A stretch of DNA of 64,000 nucleotides from Brachypterus glaber (GCA_958510825.1 OY294048.1:26856680-26920679); one strand, 5' to 3'. Shown: positions 10,030 to 21,582, counted from the first letter of the stretch. Numbers and translations are program-made. The notes: a model not told the origin generated them from the letters alone.

Positions 10030-10530
10030 TCCGTTCTTAGACGAGGAATCTAAGATGGGTTTCGTGTCTTCGTAATGGAGCTCTCTACAACTAGAATTAT
10101 GAAACAAAAGACGTCTACCCTATCTCTATCTCATTTGTGCTACACTTTCCAGCCAACCAAATAAATACTGTATTTGTTTTTCATACAACAAATACAGTAT
10201 TTATTTAGTTGGCCGGAAAGTGTAGCACTGAGCGGCACGAACGAACATAGCTAATGTGAATCTGTAGAATAAGATAATTCTACTAAAATTTAGATGGCGC
10301 CAGTAATTTCTATAATTGAAATTATACAGTTACACTTTTCGCCCGGCCAAGTAAATATTGTATTTGTTCAACAAAGAACAAATACAGAATTTGTTTGGTC
10401 GAGTGGAAGTGGGAGTGTATGTATGTCTTCTATCCTTTTTGGGTAGAACTTTTGTCACTGTCTAATCTAACGGGAGAAATCGCCCTTTTTACGAAGACAC
10501 AAACCCATTTTATAAAATGAGCACGTGGCT
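10030..10530. mobile_element. Dispersed double-hairpin repeat (10079-10480) inside an outer inverted repeat
   Basis: The ~395-bp core GAGCTCTCTACAACTAGAAT...CTAATCTAACGGGAGAAATC has a second, roughly 90% identical copy at 45518-45914. It contains two internal hairpins: CCAACCAAATAAATACTGTA against its complement, and CAAGTAAATATTGTATTTGT against its complement. Short ends ACAAAAG...TCTACCC are inverted. Outside it, GATGGGTTTCGTGTCTTCGT (10053) pairs with ACGAAGACACAAACCCATTT (10487), so this copy sits in the loop of another palindrome. Confidence 0.75.
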
Positions 10531-11473
10531 GAGATAAGATCTTACGCATTTTACTTCCCACCGTCATAACACAGATGGGAAAATTTTGCATTTTGTTTCG
10601 AGTTCTAAACACCGAATGGCGAGGTATTGATTAAATTAATAAATAGCTGAAAGATCATTTAATTTTGATATAGAAAAATATTTTTTTATATTATTCAATT
10701 GATGGCGAAGAAACACATAATTCAAAAAGTTTCAAACGTGTGGCTCCAAAATACTCCATCTCCGATTTTTATTATTTTTTGCCAGTTGACTCTACAAAAT
10801 ATTTTGCATACCAATTTTGTCAAGTTTCATGCCTTAAAAAAGTTAATAACTAAGTATTTTTGTAAAAATATATGCCTTTTAATTGAAATAATATAATACA
10901 GCGTGATTCACCTAACAGAAATCACACGATTTGTTGCTTTATTGGTAAAGCTATCAAAGTAAATTTTATACCAGTGAATATAGACCAAACAAGCTACAAG
11001 TTTGCCTAAACAAAAATTTTCTACTAGCTTTTGTTTTCAAGAAACAGAGAAACTAGCAGTCATTTTAGTTATTATTTTAAATAAAATAATATAATAGAAA
11101 AATATTTGATATTTTTATTTAATTGGTTAAAAAATATTTATTAGTTTTAAATTGTTTTATTTTTAAATTTATTAATAAAATTTAATTATTTTTTAAGGAT
11201 TATTTAACAAGAATCCTATGAATTTCATCTATTTTGATCTCCACATAAATTTTCAAGATAAGACTTTAAATGTCACAAGAATTTTGTAAATTGTCAAACT
11301 TAAATATTCTTTAAATTGGATAAAGAAACCTTAATTAAAAGGGGGGTTAAACTTTTGTTTTAGCCCAACACGAAAATATTGCAACAACGTTGCTACATTA
11401 AAATGTTATAATGTGAAGTTTATATCTAAGTAATAGACAGGTCCACAAAAAAACAAAAGTGATCTGCGCCATG
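10531..11473. other. Intergenic, nothing recognised
   Basis: AT-rich. The 65-codon plus-strand frame at 10699-10896 has the composition of non-coding sequence and no recognisable domain. Confidence 0.4.
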
Positions 11474-13024
11474 GATAGGACCATGATATTCCTATGTATT
11501 TTTTCCCGCTGAAACCAAATCTAAACTCAGTTTAACCCCTACACGTGTGGATTTTTCTCTACAACCGCACTATGCTATCAAACTGGAAAAAAGTGACATA
11601 AGAAGGACATAAAAATATATTTGTTTAATTATTTTAATATTTTACATTGAAGAATTTAGAGTAAAAAAAGAAAAAAAAACTAAAAATGTAACCGAAATTA
11701 TTTTATTGTGCATTTTAACCTTAAATGATTATAATCTAATAATTATTAAGACATAAAAAATGGTTTTTTATTTTTTTAATATTTTAATAAAAATAATAAT
11801 AATTTTCTCAATGGAAAATAATAAAAAAATAAAAAACATATTTTTTATGTCTTACTACTCATTTTAAGTTGAAATACACAATAAAATAATTTTGGTTACT
11901 TTCTTCTCGTTTTTCCCCTTTTTATTCTAAATTCTTCAATGGAAAAAGTTAAAATAATAAAAAACATATTTTATTCGCAACTGTATATGTAATACATACA
12001 TGTATTAATAAAGTTTGGGAAGTACGTGATTTTTTGTCCCACTGTTTTCACGCCTGGACCTGACCTGTAATAAAAAATACAGACCAGTAAACTAATTATT
12101 ACTGGTTATAAATCATTAATTTCCGCTAGATGGCGCCACCGATTAAAATGTCAGAATGGCAGAACTGCTGTTGTCATGATAAACCAAACCAAAGTACTTT
12201 GATAAACACGAATATAACCTAATACATTTTGTTTAAAAAAACCTAAATGTAAAGTTTTAGTCAATGTTTCTTTACTTTTGGGACTAAAAAGGATTATAAA
12301 CAGTGTCTTGTGAGCTATCAATAAATGCTTTAGGTGGTTGTTTTTTTTTTGGGTTACGCGTATGTGAAACTTCAGTTTTATATAATTCTGCTTTTCTTGT
12401 GAAATGCAGGAAAAATGATTTGTGGTAAATATGAAAAGAACAAAAAAACTAAGTATTATAGTATTATTTTCTTTTCACCTATATATAAATGGTCTCTATT
12501 TTCCGAGTCGACCTGTAATCTACTCGACACTCCCAAGCAACAAGGACGTAACTCAAGTTAGACCCATTTTGAGTTATACTCATAGGTAAACGCCTTGAAA
12601 AAAGACACACCTGGTGGTACTACTCAGATTTCTCCACAGGCCATTTTAACCAAAATTTTACCTAAAAACACTAAAGTAAAAAATTTTAAACGTGAATATT
12701 ATCAGAAACAAACAATAAATAAACAATAAATACTTATACAGTTAAATAGAGAATTTTATAAGCTTTCAAATGACGTATCGCATGTCTTCCTTTTCCACTT
12801 CAATCATTTACAAAAAAAAATATTTTAGAAATTTAGCTGTCGTGAAAAATGACAATATATGAGTTACGGCTTTGTTGCTTGGGGGTATCGTACTGTTACA
12901 TGTCTTACTAATCATTTAAAGTTGAAATACACAATAAAATAATTTTGGTCATTTTTAGGGGTTAAACTGAGTTCAGATTCGGTTTCAGCGGGCGAAAATA
13001 CATAGAAATATCATGGTCCTATAG
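11474..13024. mobile_element. Long TIR/foldback element (~1.55 kb) with an internal palindrome
   Basis: GGACCATGATATTCCTATGT...CCCGCTGAAACC...CAGTTTAACCCC (11478-11545) returns inverted at 12953-13020. Inside, 11620-11965 is itself a palindrome (ACATTGAAGAATTTAGAGTA against its complement), and the word GAAATACACAATAAAATAAT occurs at 11867 and again at 12920. No transposase frame is left. The TAGATGGCGCC word near 12128 is common in insect intergenic DNA. Confidence 0.6.
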
Positions 13025-14045
13025 GATATAGGATCATTCAGCGTAGGTGACGCGAAGGTAAAACATGTTAAACATTTAAGGAAAAGATTAAAAATGGCGT
13101 AAGGTTTTCGCGCCATCTGCATCAAGTAATTTATGTAAAAATGTGTTTGTTAAGAAAATATTATTAAATCTACAATCGTTATAACTTTTGATATTGATTT
13201 TACAATGGAAAGTTAGTATATATACCAACTTATTAATAAGTATACTTACATATATATATGGGTCGAAATCAAATTTTTACTACTTTCTTGTCCCCACCCT
13301 AAAAAAAAGTTATTCAATTTTTTTTTAAAGAATCTTACGTATTCAGGTACTACTCAAATGGTTTTATTTCAAAACTTAAAATACAGTGTAATAAATATTT
13401 TATTTTGAGAGAAAATATTGGTTTAATAGTAATTTTTATCGAAATTTTGTTGTCCCTAGCAACATTTATATAAATTTTTATACATATTTATTTTATGTGT
13501 ACAAAGTGTTGCATTATATTTACTTCTTTCTAATTATTTTTTCAAAGACACTTAATAGTGCTATTATTTTATAAACTAAGCAAAGCTTTTGAGATTCAAC
13601 AAAAAAAGTTGGTATCAATAATAAGTTTGTCCCAAAAAATTGATGTCCATCTACGTGGCAAAACGTAGTCGTTTATTACATTACAATGAAATGTTTTTAC
13701 ACATATGTAATTATGCCCAAATAAACCCTATTTATTAAGTACTTAAATGTTAATGTTACTTTTCTTCTAATAGCCCCACTTTTTTATTGGGGAGGAATTT
13801 TCGAAAAAAAAGGAGCGTACCTTTTTAAATGTCCATCACCGTGGTTACAGTTTTTTTCTAATTTTCCGACATGGAATTTTAAAATTATTATCTTTTGGTC
13901 TTAAACAATTGGCCTTTGTGATCCAATGTACTGATAAAATTTTTAAGAAGATAAATGAATATCTAATATTTTTTTTAAGTCGCTACTTTAAATGTCCATC
14001 TACGTGGTTAATGTCCATATACGTGGCAAATTTGTATTTTTATTT
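13025..14045. other. AT-rich interval with repeated 16-mer
   Basis: No gene found. The only clear pattern is the recurring word ATGTCCATCTACGTGG, listed separately. Confidence 0.4.
13643..14028 (+). repeat. Four dispersed copies of ATGTCCATCTACGTGG
   Basis: Copies near 13643 (exact), 13830 (ATGTCCATCACCGTGG), 13990 (exact) and 14011 (ATGTCCATATACGTGG). The last two are adjacent, and two copies continue with CAAA. All have the same orientation. The intervening sequences are not obviously repeated, so this looks like a conserved word in a decayed tandem array. Confidence 0.65.
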
Positions 14046-14575
14046 TTTTTTGTAATAAGTCGCTTACCACTTAACTTGGAAAAAAATACTTTACACCAAA
14101 AAAAAGCTTATAAAATTCTCTACAAAAAATGTTTTATGCATTCTTAGGCTACGGCTAGGACCCTTTGAGGCATAGGCACGAAAAGAGAAAATATCTGAAA
14201 AATACAGTATATAACCCATTTTTTTTTGCGATAAAATGCTTAAAACTTATCGAATGCAAAAAAATATGTCACTGAATGAAACTCTATATAATAACCTATA
14301 ATAAATGTTATATGCATATTTATGCTAATGTTAAGACTGTTTAAGGTATTCGCACAGAAAAAAAAGTCAGAAAAATACAGTACAAATTCTATTTTTTTGT
14401 GATAACTCGATAACTACTTAACCCTATGAAAAAAAGTTGAGAACCAAATAAAAGCTTACCTAATTCTCTACAAAACATGTCCTATGCATTATTGTGCTAC
14501 GGCTAGGATAATTTGACGTAGAGGCAAAAAAACGAAAAAAATAAGAAAAATACGGTACAGTTTAACTCGCAACTG
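14046..14575. repeat. Degenerate ~175-bp satellite, three units
   Basis: Each unit carries, in order: a GATAA...CTTAA start, AATTCTCTACAAAA or a variant, TTATGCATnnTTntGCTA, a GGCTAGGAC-like word (altered in unit two), an AGGCA-like word before an A-rich run, and AAAATACRGTA. Units begin near 14046, 14228 and 14400. Divergence between units is high, so the array is old. Confidence 0.7.
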
Positions 14576-14699
14576 ACCATTTTTTTGAGGGAAAGTTGAT
14601 GGGAAATTATTATTCTATTTTTCGATTATTGCCCCTAAATTTTGCGGTATATTTTTAACTTTTTTTAAAGCATTTTTGTTAAAATAAATTGTTAAAAAG

Positions 14700-14945
14700 A
14701 AGTAAATTTGATATTAAGCCTATGTCCTATGAGTCCCTAGTGGCAGAAACCCCTGACCCGGGCCTGATATTGATTAAAAAAACTTATATAAGATAATTTT
14801 ATATTTTTAAATTTCAGTTTAATTTAAAAAATATCAAAAGTTACTGTTTACAGTTAACTTACGCCTAGGCCCTAGAGGTAACGGCCCTTAAACCGGACCT
14901 GATAATCACTAAAAAAGTAATATGATAATTTTATATATCTAAATT
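14700..14945. repeat. Two degenerate ~165-bp tandem units
   Basis: Shared order of words: a GTCCTA or GGCCCTAG word, CCCTGACCCGGGCCTGATAT or CTTAAACCGGACCTGATAAT, then AAAAAnnTnATATnnGATAATTTTATAT. It follows the previous satellite directly and may be a diverged continuation of it. Confidence 0.55.
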
Positions 14946-15621
14946 AAAATTTTTGACAACAAATTTGGATATACCGACCACAAAAACCCATAAATACAAT
15001 TTTTTTGTTTAAAAGGTTCGGTCTCCATATTGGATTCGCCATTTTAAATTTTCAATTTTTCAGATTTAGATTTGTTGACCCCAAAAACCCTATGTTAAAA
15101 AGTTTTGTTCAATTTTGATATTCGAATAAATTCTTTGAAAATTTTAACTTATATCTAGCCAAGTGCGCACCACAGTGCGCAAAAGTGGGTAAAGTTTGCG
15201 CCTACTATGATAATTGTATTTCTTATTGCCTAATAAATACTCCACTCCATGTATAATTTTTTCCTTAGTAAGTTGTAATTTTGACTTTTTTTTCTGAGTT
15301 GAAAAGATGTACTTTTCTGATTTTAACCCATATATGTGATGTATTTTAGTGGTTGAATCTGGATTAGGGTTATCCACATGTTTTTGAGGTTATGATAGAA
15401 GAAACCAGGTGAAGAAGATGAGGTTGAATGTTTTTTAAAAGTATAAACGTATTTTATCTTATTTAATCAACATTTATACGTTTTTTAAATATAACAAATC
15501 CATGTTACATTGCTTATTTAAATGCAACATTTATAAAATGTTTTTTAAATGTAACACAACAATGTAATGTCATGATACTTAAATACAATATTGTATAAAT
15601 TTTGTTGTTATGTTTCATGTC
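14946..15621. other. Intergenic with a diverged dispersed repeat
   Basis: 15000-15090 has the words CCATATTGGATTCGCCATTTT and GACCCCAAAAACCC, which recur in the tandem array at 20610-20925 and near 42580. The 77-codon reverse frame at 15144-15377 has no domain I recognise and no clear splice context. I leave it uncalled. Confidence 0.4.
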
Positions 15622-16130
15622 TAGTGGGAGTCGTATTTTTTTTATTATTTACAATAGAAGAAAAAACTATAAACCCCATAAAACGTTAAACAATGTTATT
15701 ATTTTTTTCAGCGCCCCCGTCTCCCCCAAAATGTATAAATTGTTTCTAGACATAACTTTCTTATTATTCACAACATAGGTAAAATTTAAAAACCACATAA
15801 AAAGGTAAAATAAAATTACATACAAAATATAATTATCTGTTTTCCAACTCCCTCCCCTCCCAAAAATGACAAAAAATGTAAAAAATGTTTCTGAACATAA
15901 CTTCTTTATTATACACAATAGAAGAAAAAATTAAAAATCGGCTAAAAGGTAAAATAAAATTACATTAAAAATTTTATTATCATTTTTTTTCATGACCCCC
16001 ATCTCCACAAAAGATAATAAATTGATTTTAGCTAACTTTTTTAGAATTTTCAATAGGGAAGAAATTTAAAAGCACCTAAAAGGTAAAATAAAATTACACA
16101 AAAAATGTTACATATCATTTTTTTTGTATC
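15622..16130. repeat. ~135-bp satellite, about four units
   Basis: Repeated order: TTTATTATTnACAATAGAAGAAAAAA, AAAAGGTAAAATAAAATTACA, a C-rich run (CCCCCGTCTCCCCCAAAA or similar), ATAAATTGnTTnTAGnCATAAC. Units begin near 15640, 15765, 15905 and 16040. The 83-codon reverse frame here spans repeat units and is not a gene. Confidence 0.8.
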
Positions 16131-16174
16131 AAGTTGATACTGTTAACATTAAACTACGGCTACTGTAGAATTGC

Positions 16175-16814
16175 AACTGCAACATGTCAACAATGAATAG
16201 AAGAACCGCCGCTACACCGGCTGATCAGAGTAGTATTCTTTTACACAACAAAATAATTGTTCTTTTTAGTGCAAAATTTGTATCTTTAGTTCTACACCAA
16301 AATAGACAAAACTTCTTTCCCCCATTCCAACTACCTGCTTTCAGTCTCTGCGGAAGAATTCACCTGAGTCCTCAGGTGTTCTGTGGTCCTCAGTGTTCAA
16401 GAGTCAGTACTGGCAAAGAAGTTAAACTTTTCTCGCGCGGTGTGCTGTGGCGTTCAGTGTTACCGTTCTTCACTGTGTTCAAACACTAAACGTTTTTTTA
16501 GACTTTTCACTTTGTTGATGTCCTCATATTTTGTACGATAAAAAGGATCCTTAAAATAAGGTATGTGTGATCATAAGTGATAATTTATCAGTGATAAGTG
16601 AATTAACAAAGAGTTTCACTCCCTGCGCAGATACAAGTTCCGCGTACAAGCTTCCATTTTTCTCGCATAAAACTCTGGGAGCGGCGTTTGTCTGGCCTAC
16701 TGCCTACTTTTATGGAAGACTCACAGTGAGTTTCTCATTCTGCGCTATATTACAGTCACTAAAGACAAAAAATGCCTTATCCTCGAAATAGTTCCTCCGT
16801 GAGTAAACTTTGGC
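16175..16814 (+). other. GC-rich island with splice-donor-like sites, unassigned
   Basis: This is clearly richer in G+C than its surroundings. Two plus-strand frames are open (16184-16489 and 16567-16791), neither with a recognisable domain. It contains repeated CTCAGTGTT / TTCAGTGTT words that resemble arthropod initiator sequence (TCAGTG), and GTGAGT at about 16733 and 16799 that could be 5' splice sites. It may be the 5' part of a host transcription unit or of an LTR-type element. I cannot decide. Confidence 0.35.
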
Positions 16815-17047
16815 CTACTTTACTAATTTTGGGTCTGGGAACATGTAGTTTACCGCTCTAGGGGTTGTGCAAATTTTTTTAGGTCTCCTAAAACGCATAA
16901 AGTAAGTTGTTTAGAAAAACTAAAAACTAAATCACATGTAAATGATTTTTCATCTAAGTTATGTAGTAGTTGTAATTAGCAAGGCCCCTATAGCGGTAAA
17001 CTTTCTTTTATCCTGTTCCTTGCCCCAAAATTAATAAAGTAAGCCAA
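16815..17047. mobile_element. Foldback MITE with ~65-bp arms
   Basis: GCCTACTTTACTAATTTTGG...GGGAACATG.TAGTTTACCGC...GGGGTTGTGC pairs with GCAAGGCCCCTATAGCGGTA...CCTGTTCCTTGCCCC...TAATAAAGTAAGCC. No coding content. Confidence 0.75.
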
Positions 17048-17103
17048 ATTACTTCTAATTCCCTAAAGGGAGGATTTATTTCGAGGTCAAAGTCTATGGT
17101 GAC

Positions 17104-17189
17104 TGTACTGCCGTGTTAACTGAAACGGGTGTATCTACATACGTATATATACATAGGCCCATTTCAAGTAACACGGCAGGGTAGTACTA
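17104..17189. repeat. Hairpin with ~24-bp arms
   Basis: TACTGCCGTGTTAACTGAAA and the continuing ACGGG pair with CCCATTTCAAGTAACACGG and CAGGGTA. The loop is TA-rich. It is probably a small MITE. Confidence 0.6.
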
Positions 17190-17213
17190 AATGTATTCTG
17201 AAACTTCCAAATA

Positions 17214-17279
<66 letters not shown>
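17214..17279. repeat. (TA)n microsatellite, about 33 repeats
   Basis: Uninterrupted alternating TA for ~60 bases. It encodes the YIYIYI tract in frames on both strands, which should not be read as genes. Confidence 0.97.
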
Positions 17280-17282
<3 letters not shown>

Positions 17283-17530
17283 CAGCGCGCAAGCACCATA
17301 ATAGTATAATACTTACGGTAGTTTTGAATTTTCCAAAATCGCCAAAGAACGTCCTAGACAAAAAATTCTTGGATACAAATGTGTTTTATGGAAAAAAAAG
17401 CAACTTTGAAAATGTCCGTCCATCAAATGTCACGTTTTTTTTTTGGACGATAACTCAACGAATTATCCGATCGACTCCAAATTTTCAGGAAAAATGAAGT
17501 TCTATTAGAGGAAGATCCCTTTTTTTTTGA
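17280..17530 (+). repeat. Dispersed repeat family F, copy on plus strand
   Basis: It begins AGCGCGCAAGCACCATAATA, then TTTTCCAAAATCGCCAAAGA, ACGTCCTAGACAAAAAATTC and AACTCAACGAATTATCCGAT. The same order occurs inverted at 38480-38765. Fragments lie near 8880, 25260 and 53885. I do not know the family. Confidence 0.7.
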
Positions 17531-19769
17531 AAATATTTCTCCCCAAAAGAAAAAAGTTATTTAAAAAAAATCAAAAACTCTTACATATATTTTTCGTTTT
17601 CCTAAAGAAGAAATTTTTAGAAAAATATATTTTTTATTTTTTTTGTCCTAATTTCTTTTTAAACATTTTCTCGTTTATCGAAAAAATTAATCTAGGATTA
17701 CAATATACTATTTTTACAATTTTAGAGAAGGCGACTTTTAATTTTCATTTAAGGGTTTCTTTTTCATAATCACCCAAAATAAATGCAAACTGATTATAAA
17801 AATAACTGCATAATAATCAAAATTTGAAAACTTATTGGCACTTTTCGTGAGAAAACAACCTTGCCATTTTCAGTTGATTTACTTTCGAACGGCATCGGGA
17901 GAAAATAAAGTTGTTAAAAATTTTCCAGAGTATGATGTATTTATCTGTTTTACGGTCTATAAATTCCTAGAAAACGATTTTTCTATATCCGTCCGTTGGT
18001 TCGTCCGTGCGTCAACAGGCCATACCGTTTGCCAGATTAAAACCAAACTCTAAATTAAGATCTTTAGAAGATTGCTAAGAGAGAGTTTTCTTTGTTTTTC
18101 TCAAGGAATTAAAAAAATTGGTCGAATTAAGGTACTGGTTAAGCGGGCGCACCCGGGCGGGCCTGGAGGGGTTCATTTTTCCTTAATTGTCAATTTCTTA
18201 ATTGTTGACAAATTTTGGACGAAATCGGTCTGAAAACTAAAAGATGACCAAAATCCGAAATATTTATATCGTTAAAATTATTTAAAAAAGCGTAAATACC
18301 AAATTTCAAGGTATTTGGTTAAAATAAAGCCTCCGCCCAACACCATTTAAGGTTTAGAATAATTGCTAATTATTGTTATTTTTCTATTATGTGGCAAATC
18401 GCGCGAAATCAAACAGATTTTACCTCAATGCAACCGATTTCGACCAACCTTTAAATATTTTCATCCTTAAGGTATATATATTTTTCAAATCGGACCATCT
18501 GTTTATTATAAACAGGGTGTTAAATAGTCAGTCACTATATGGCAAAGGCATGCTCCAAATTAAATTGGAATTTTTGAGATTATACCTATAAGACTTAAAA
18601 AAATATAGTGATTTCATTAGTTTTATTTTCCGAATTGAAATCCACATCCCTAAAAATATAAAAATACCAAATTTCATAAAAATTTGGTGTTTTTTTTACA
18701 GCCAAAATTCTGGCCACATGTTTGAATTACTATGACACAGTGGCCTATTTCTAACGGGTACTCTGAAATTTGGTATTTAAGCTTTTTTGACCGAGAATTA
18801 TATGTAAAACACCTGCTTTGGAAATCTGTTAATTATCTTACCGATTGCAAGCAAAATTTATTGAAAAATATGAGAAACTTGGCAATTAAGAAGAAATTAA
18901 CCCCTCTAGCTCCACCCCCTTAACCACTACCTCAAATTTTACCATTTTTTTTAAATTTCTTAATTCAAATTGCACAAGAAACGTTACCAATCATCATTTT
19001 CTTTAAAATACACAACGTGGTAAAGGCAAAACGCTAAAAAAGACAAATCATTAATTTGGTGTTTTCTGATAGGGTCCAGTTTTTAGTGGACCGTCGTCTG
19101 CAGTAGCAAGGCAAATTACAAAAATCAGGAAAATTCTTGTTCCTTAGACCCTAACGCATCGATTAAGCTGGTATTCTCCGGGATATGAAGAACTATATTT
19201 TGTTGGCTTAATCCAGATGATCGCTACTAATAGGATTAAATATGACAAATTTAAAATCAAGTGGGCAGGGGTCTTAAATTCTTCAATTAAACTGAAATTT
19301 GGAACAGAATCATATTTTTACATTCCTCATATGATATAATAGGATACGCGTGATTTTCTAAAAAAAAAAAATTTACATTTGGTTCCAAATGTTGGGCACA
19401 GCTAGTTTTAAAAAGTTTCACCTAAAAGGTCTGGCAACTCCGATGTTTTTTTTGATTATGATGAAGTGGTGTATTTTATGCATTCTATGTAAAAATTTAA
19501 AAATTCGTTAATTTTTTATAAAAAAATCGTTAGATCGTTTTTTTGTGCAGCATCGTCTTAAACTTTTACCAAGGAACAGGGATTGATCTTTGACCTAATA
19601 AAAACAAGCTTCCTTATAGATTTTAAGCTGCTGAATTCATATAACATATCTATTATGTTCTTAAAATGTAGTTACATTGTGTAGTTTTTGCGAAGTATAT
19701 TATTAATATTCAGGAAGTTGAAATTTTGCCCAAGTTTGGGAGTCCATTATTTTGGAACGGCAAAGTGTT
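17531..19769. other. Long intergenic stretch, decayed repeats, no gene
   Basis: Short open frames at 17527-17769, 17835-18053, 18373-18591 and 18732-18923 have AT-driven Phe/Lys/Ile composition and no domains. 17980-18030 holds CCGTCCGTTGGTTCGTCCGT, a simple-repeat-like word, and 18145-18180 is a short GC-rich patch (GCGGGCGCACCCGGGCGG). I see nothing else supportable. Confidence 0.4.
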
Positions 19770-19897
19770 TTAATACGTTAAGCGCCCTTGCCAGAAATGA
19801 ATAGTGGGCCTACTGAATTTTTTATATAATTTAATGGAAATAGGCCACAGATTTGTACTTTTTTTGAGTTGATTTTAATTGACATAAAACGCCATAA

Positions 19898-20045
19898 GGG
19901 AACGTTCAAGTATTACGTAACGCAAATTTTGATCATTTTGGACCCCCACCCCCCCCCCCTGTAACGCTATTTTCCTAAACCATTAACATGGGCGTAACAC
20001 TCCAAAATGACCCCCACCCTCCCTAGGAGCGTTACGTAATACTTA
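19898..20045. mobile_element. Harbinger-type MITE, right tip truncated
   Basis: GGGAACGTTCAAGTATTACG (preceded by TAA) pairs with TAGGAGCGTTACGTAATACT at the other side. It is the same family as 58661-58896 (complete, TTA/TTA) and 41662-41705 (fragment). A poly-C tract lies inside. Confidence 0.7.
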
Positions 20046-20245
20046 ATACGTTTTCTAAAACGCAAAAGTATGTAAAAAAATTGAAAATTTTTGTACGAAC
20101 ACAAGACTTTCCCAAAATTTATTTTTTTTTAAACTACTACTAAAAAGCTTTTCTTAATCCTTCAAGTTTTATAATGCTAAAGAAATGATTCTTTTACCGC
20201 TATCTAAATATTTCGATTATGCTAATAATTAAACTGTATTGTCTG

Positions 20246-20308
20246 AGCATCATATATGATGCTCAGAGTAATTTTGGCAAATTAACTGAGCATCATATAT
20301 GATGCTCC
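20246..20308. repeat. Two perfect 20-bp palindromes before the assembly gap
   Basis: GAGCATCATATATGATGCTC occurs near 20246 and again near 20288. It is self-complementary over its whole length. Such hairpins often break assemblies, which fits the gap 17 bases later. Confidence 0.9.
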
Positions 20309-20324
20309 TGGCGCTTAACGTGTT

Positions 20325-20524
20325 NNNNNNNNNNNNNNNNNNNNNNNNNNNNNNNNNNNNNNNNNNNNNNNNNNNNNNNNNNNNNNNNNNNNNNNNNNNN
20401 NNNNNNNNNNNNNNNNNNNNNNNNNNNNNNNNNNNNNNNNNNNNNNNNNNNNNNNNNNNNNNNNNNNNNNNNNNNNNNNNNNNNNNNNNNNNNNNNNNNN
20501 NNNNNNNNNNNNNNNNNNNNNNNN
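20325..20524. other. Assembly gap (200 N)
   Basis: Exactly 200 unknown bases, a conventional placeholder length, so the true distance is unknown. The open frame through the Ns is meaningless. Confidence 0.99.
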
Positions 20525-20609
20525 AGCGGAAAAAATAACTATAAAAATCTAAAGCTTAAGGGAGCTATTTTTTTGGGGAGGGGGTTAAATATTGTAAATT
20601 TCAGTAAAA

Positions 20610-20925
20610 AATCTAAAAAAAAAATTTTTAATTTTGACCGAAAATTCGTAATCTATCACCCCAAAAACCCCGATTTGGACTTGGCATGGTTCACAAATGC
20701 AAAAATTCGCCATATTGGCGCTGCCATTTTGAATTTTTTAATTTCAGCCAAAAGTTCGCAATCTGCGACTCCAACAACCCCCTGATACCGATATTGGTTC
20801 GAATCGGCAAGAAATGGTACAAGTCATCCGCCATTTTTCATTTTTTTATTTTGACCAAAAATTTTTAATCTTTGACCCCGAAAACTCCCCGATACCGATT
20901 TTGGGCCGATGTGAAAGCATAACTT
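20610..20925. repeat. ~120-bp tandem repeat, about three degenerate units
   Basis: Units share GCCATTTTnAATTTTTTAATTT, nGACCnAAAAnTTnnTAATCT, a GACCCCnAAAACCCC word and GATACCGATnTTGG. Related words near 15000 and 42580 show that this is a dispersed family as well. The frames on the plus strand here are repeat products. Confidence 0.7.
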
Positions 20926-21582
20926 TAAAATCTACATTTTGACTCTAATATAAGTTTTTGCTCGACGACACACATATAATTTAAGCGTAGGCCAAATTTA
21001 GTAGGGTTTTATTGAATTGTTAATTTGCTATGCGAGAGTTAAATATTTATTACCTACCAGAATCAACAGAAATCAAATTGTAGATCAAGCAAAATAAAAT
21101 ATGTTGATAAATTTGTCAAGTAAAATAAAAGTTAATATCAAAGTTAAAATAATTTGGTTAAATAAAAAATATAGCCACCGATTTAAAGTACATACGTTGA
21201 TCTTAATAATGTATAGAACACAAAACTTAATATTACTTTTAATCATCCGTATTGTTCCACTCAATTCAGCCAACAAAAACAGTTTTTTTTACTTGCATAT
21301 ATACCGACTTTAAGCTCTTTAAAAATATAAACATGTAATATCCAAGGGCTTTTCCCAGTCATTTGGACTTGAGTCCTTGAGTTATTAAATAAAAACCTAA
21401 TTTTTTAGCCACTTTCAAAGAGGCCCTTACGACGCATTTTTAGACATATCTTTATAGGAACTTTTTGTCATATTTTCTGATGTAGAATCACCCCTTAAAA
21501 TGTTGGACCCTATTTCAAATACACCGTGTATGTGTACTCTAAAACCTATTAAATAAAAAATTATATTGCTTTTTTTGGGGGT
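20926..21582. other. Intergenic, AT-rich
   Basis: No gene. The overlapping 60-70 codon frames at 21085-21313 lie on opposite strands and look like noise. 21445-21530 is a decayed copy of the TATAGGAACTTTTT...GAATCACC end sequence that bounds the foldback at 58318-59880. Confidence 0.4.

Larger units (their letters stand above)
19770..20324. mobile_element. TTAA-bounded piggyBac-like nonautonomous element, right end in the gap
   Basis: The left end TTAATACGTTAAGCGCC (19770) matches, inverted, GGCGCTTAACGTGTT at 20310-20324, which runs into the N gap. TTAA at the outer edge of a short TIR is the piggyBac signature. The right-hand TTAA would lie in the gap. The element carries a nested Harbinger-type MITE and two perfect 20-bp palindromes. 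Confidence 0.5.

Noticed and set aside
9893..10075. GC-rich 60-codon frame, considered as a host exon
   Set aside because: No acceptor/donor pair in phase, and its end is one arm of a palindrome.
17129..17497. 122-codon frame with a long Y-I repeat and its mirror on the other strand
   Set aside because: It is produced by the (TA)n microsatellite.
20299..20538. Open frame across the Ns
   Set aside because: Consists of unknown bases.
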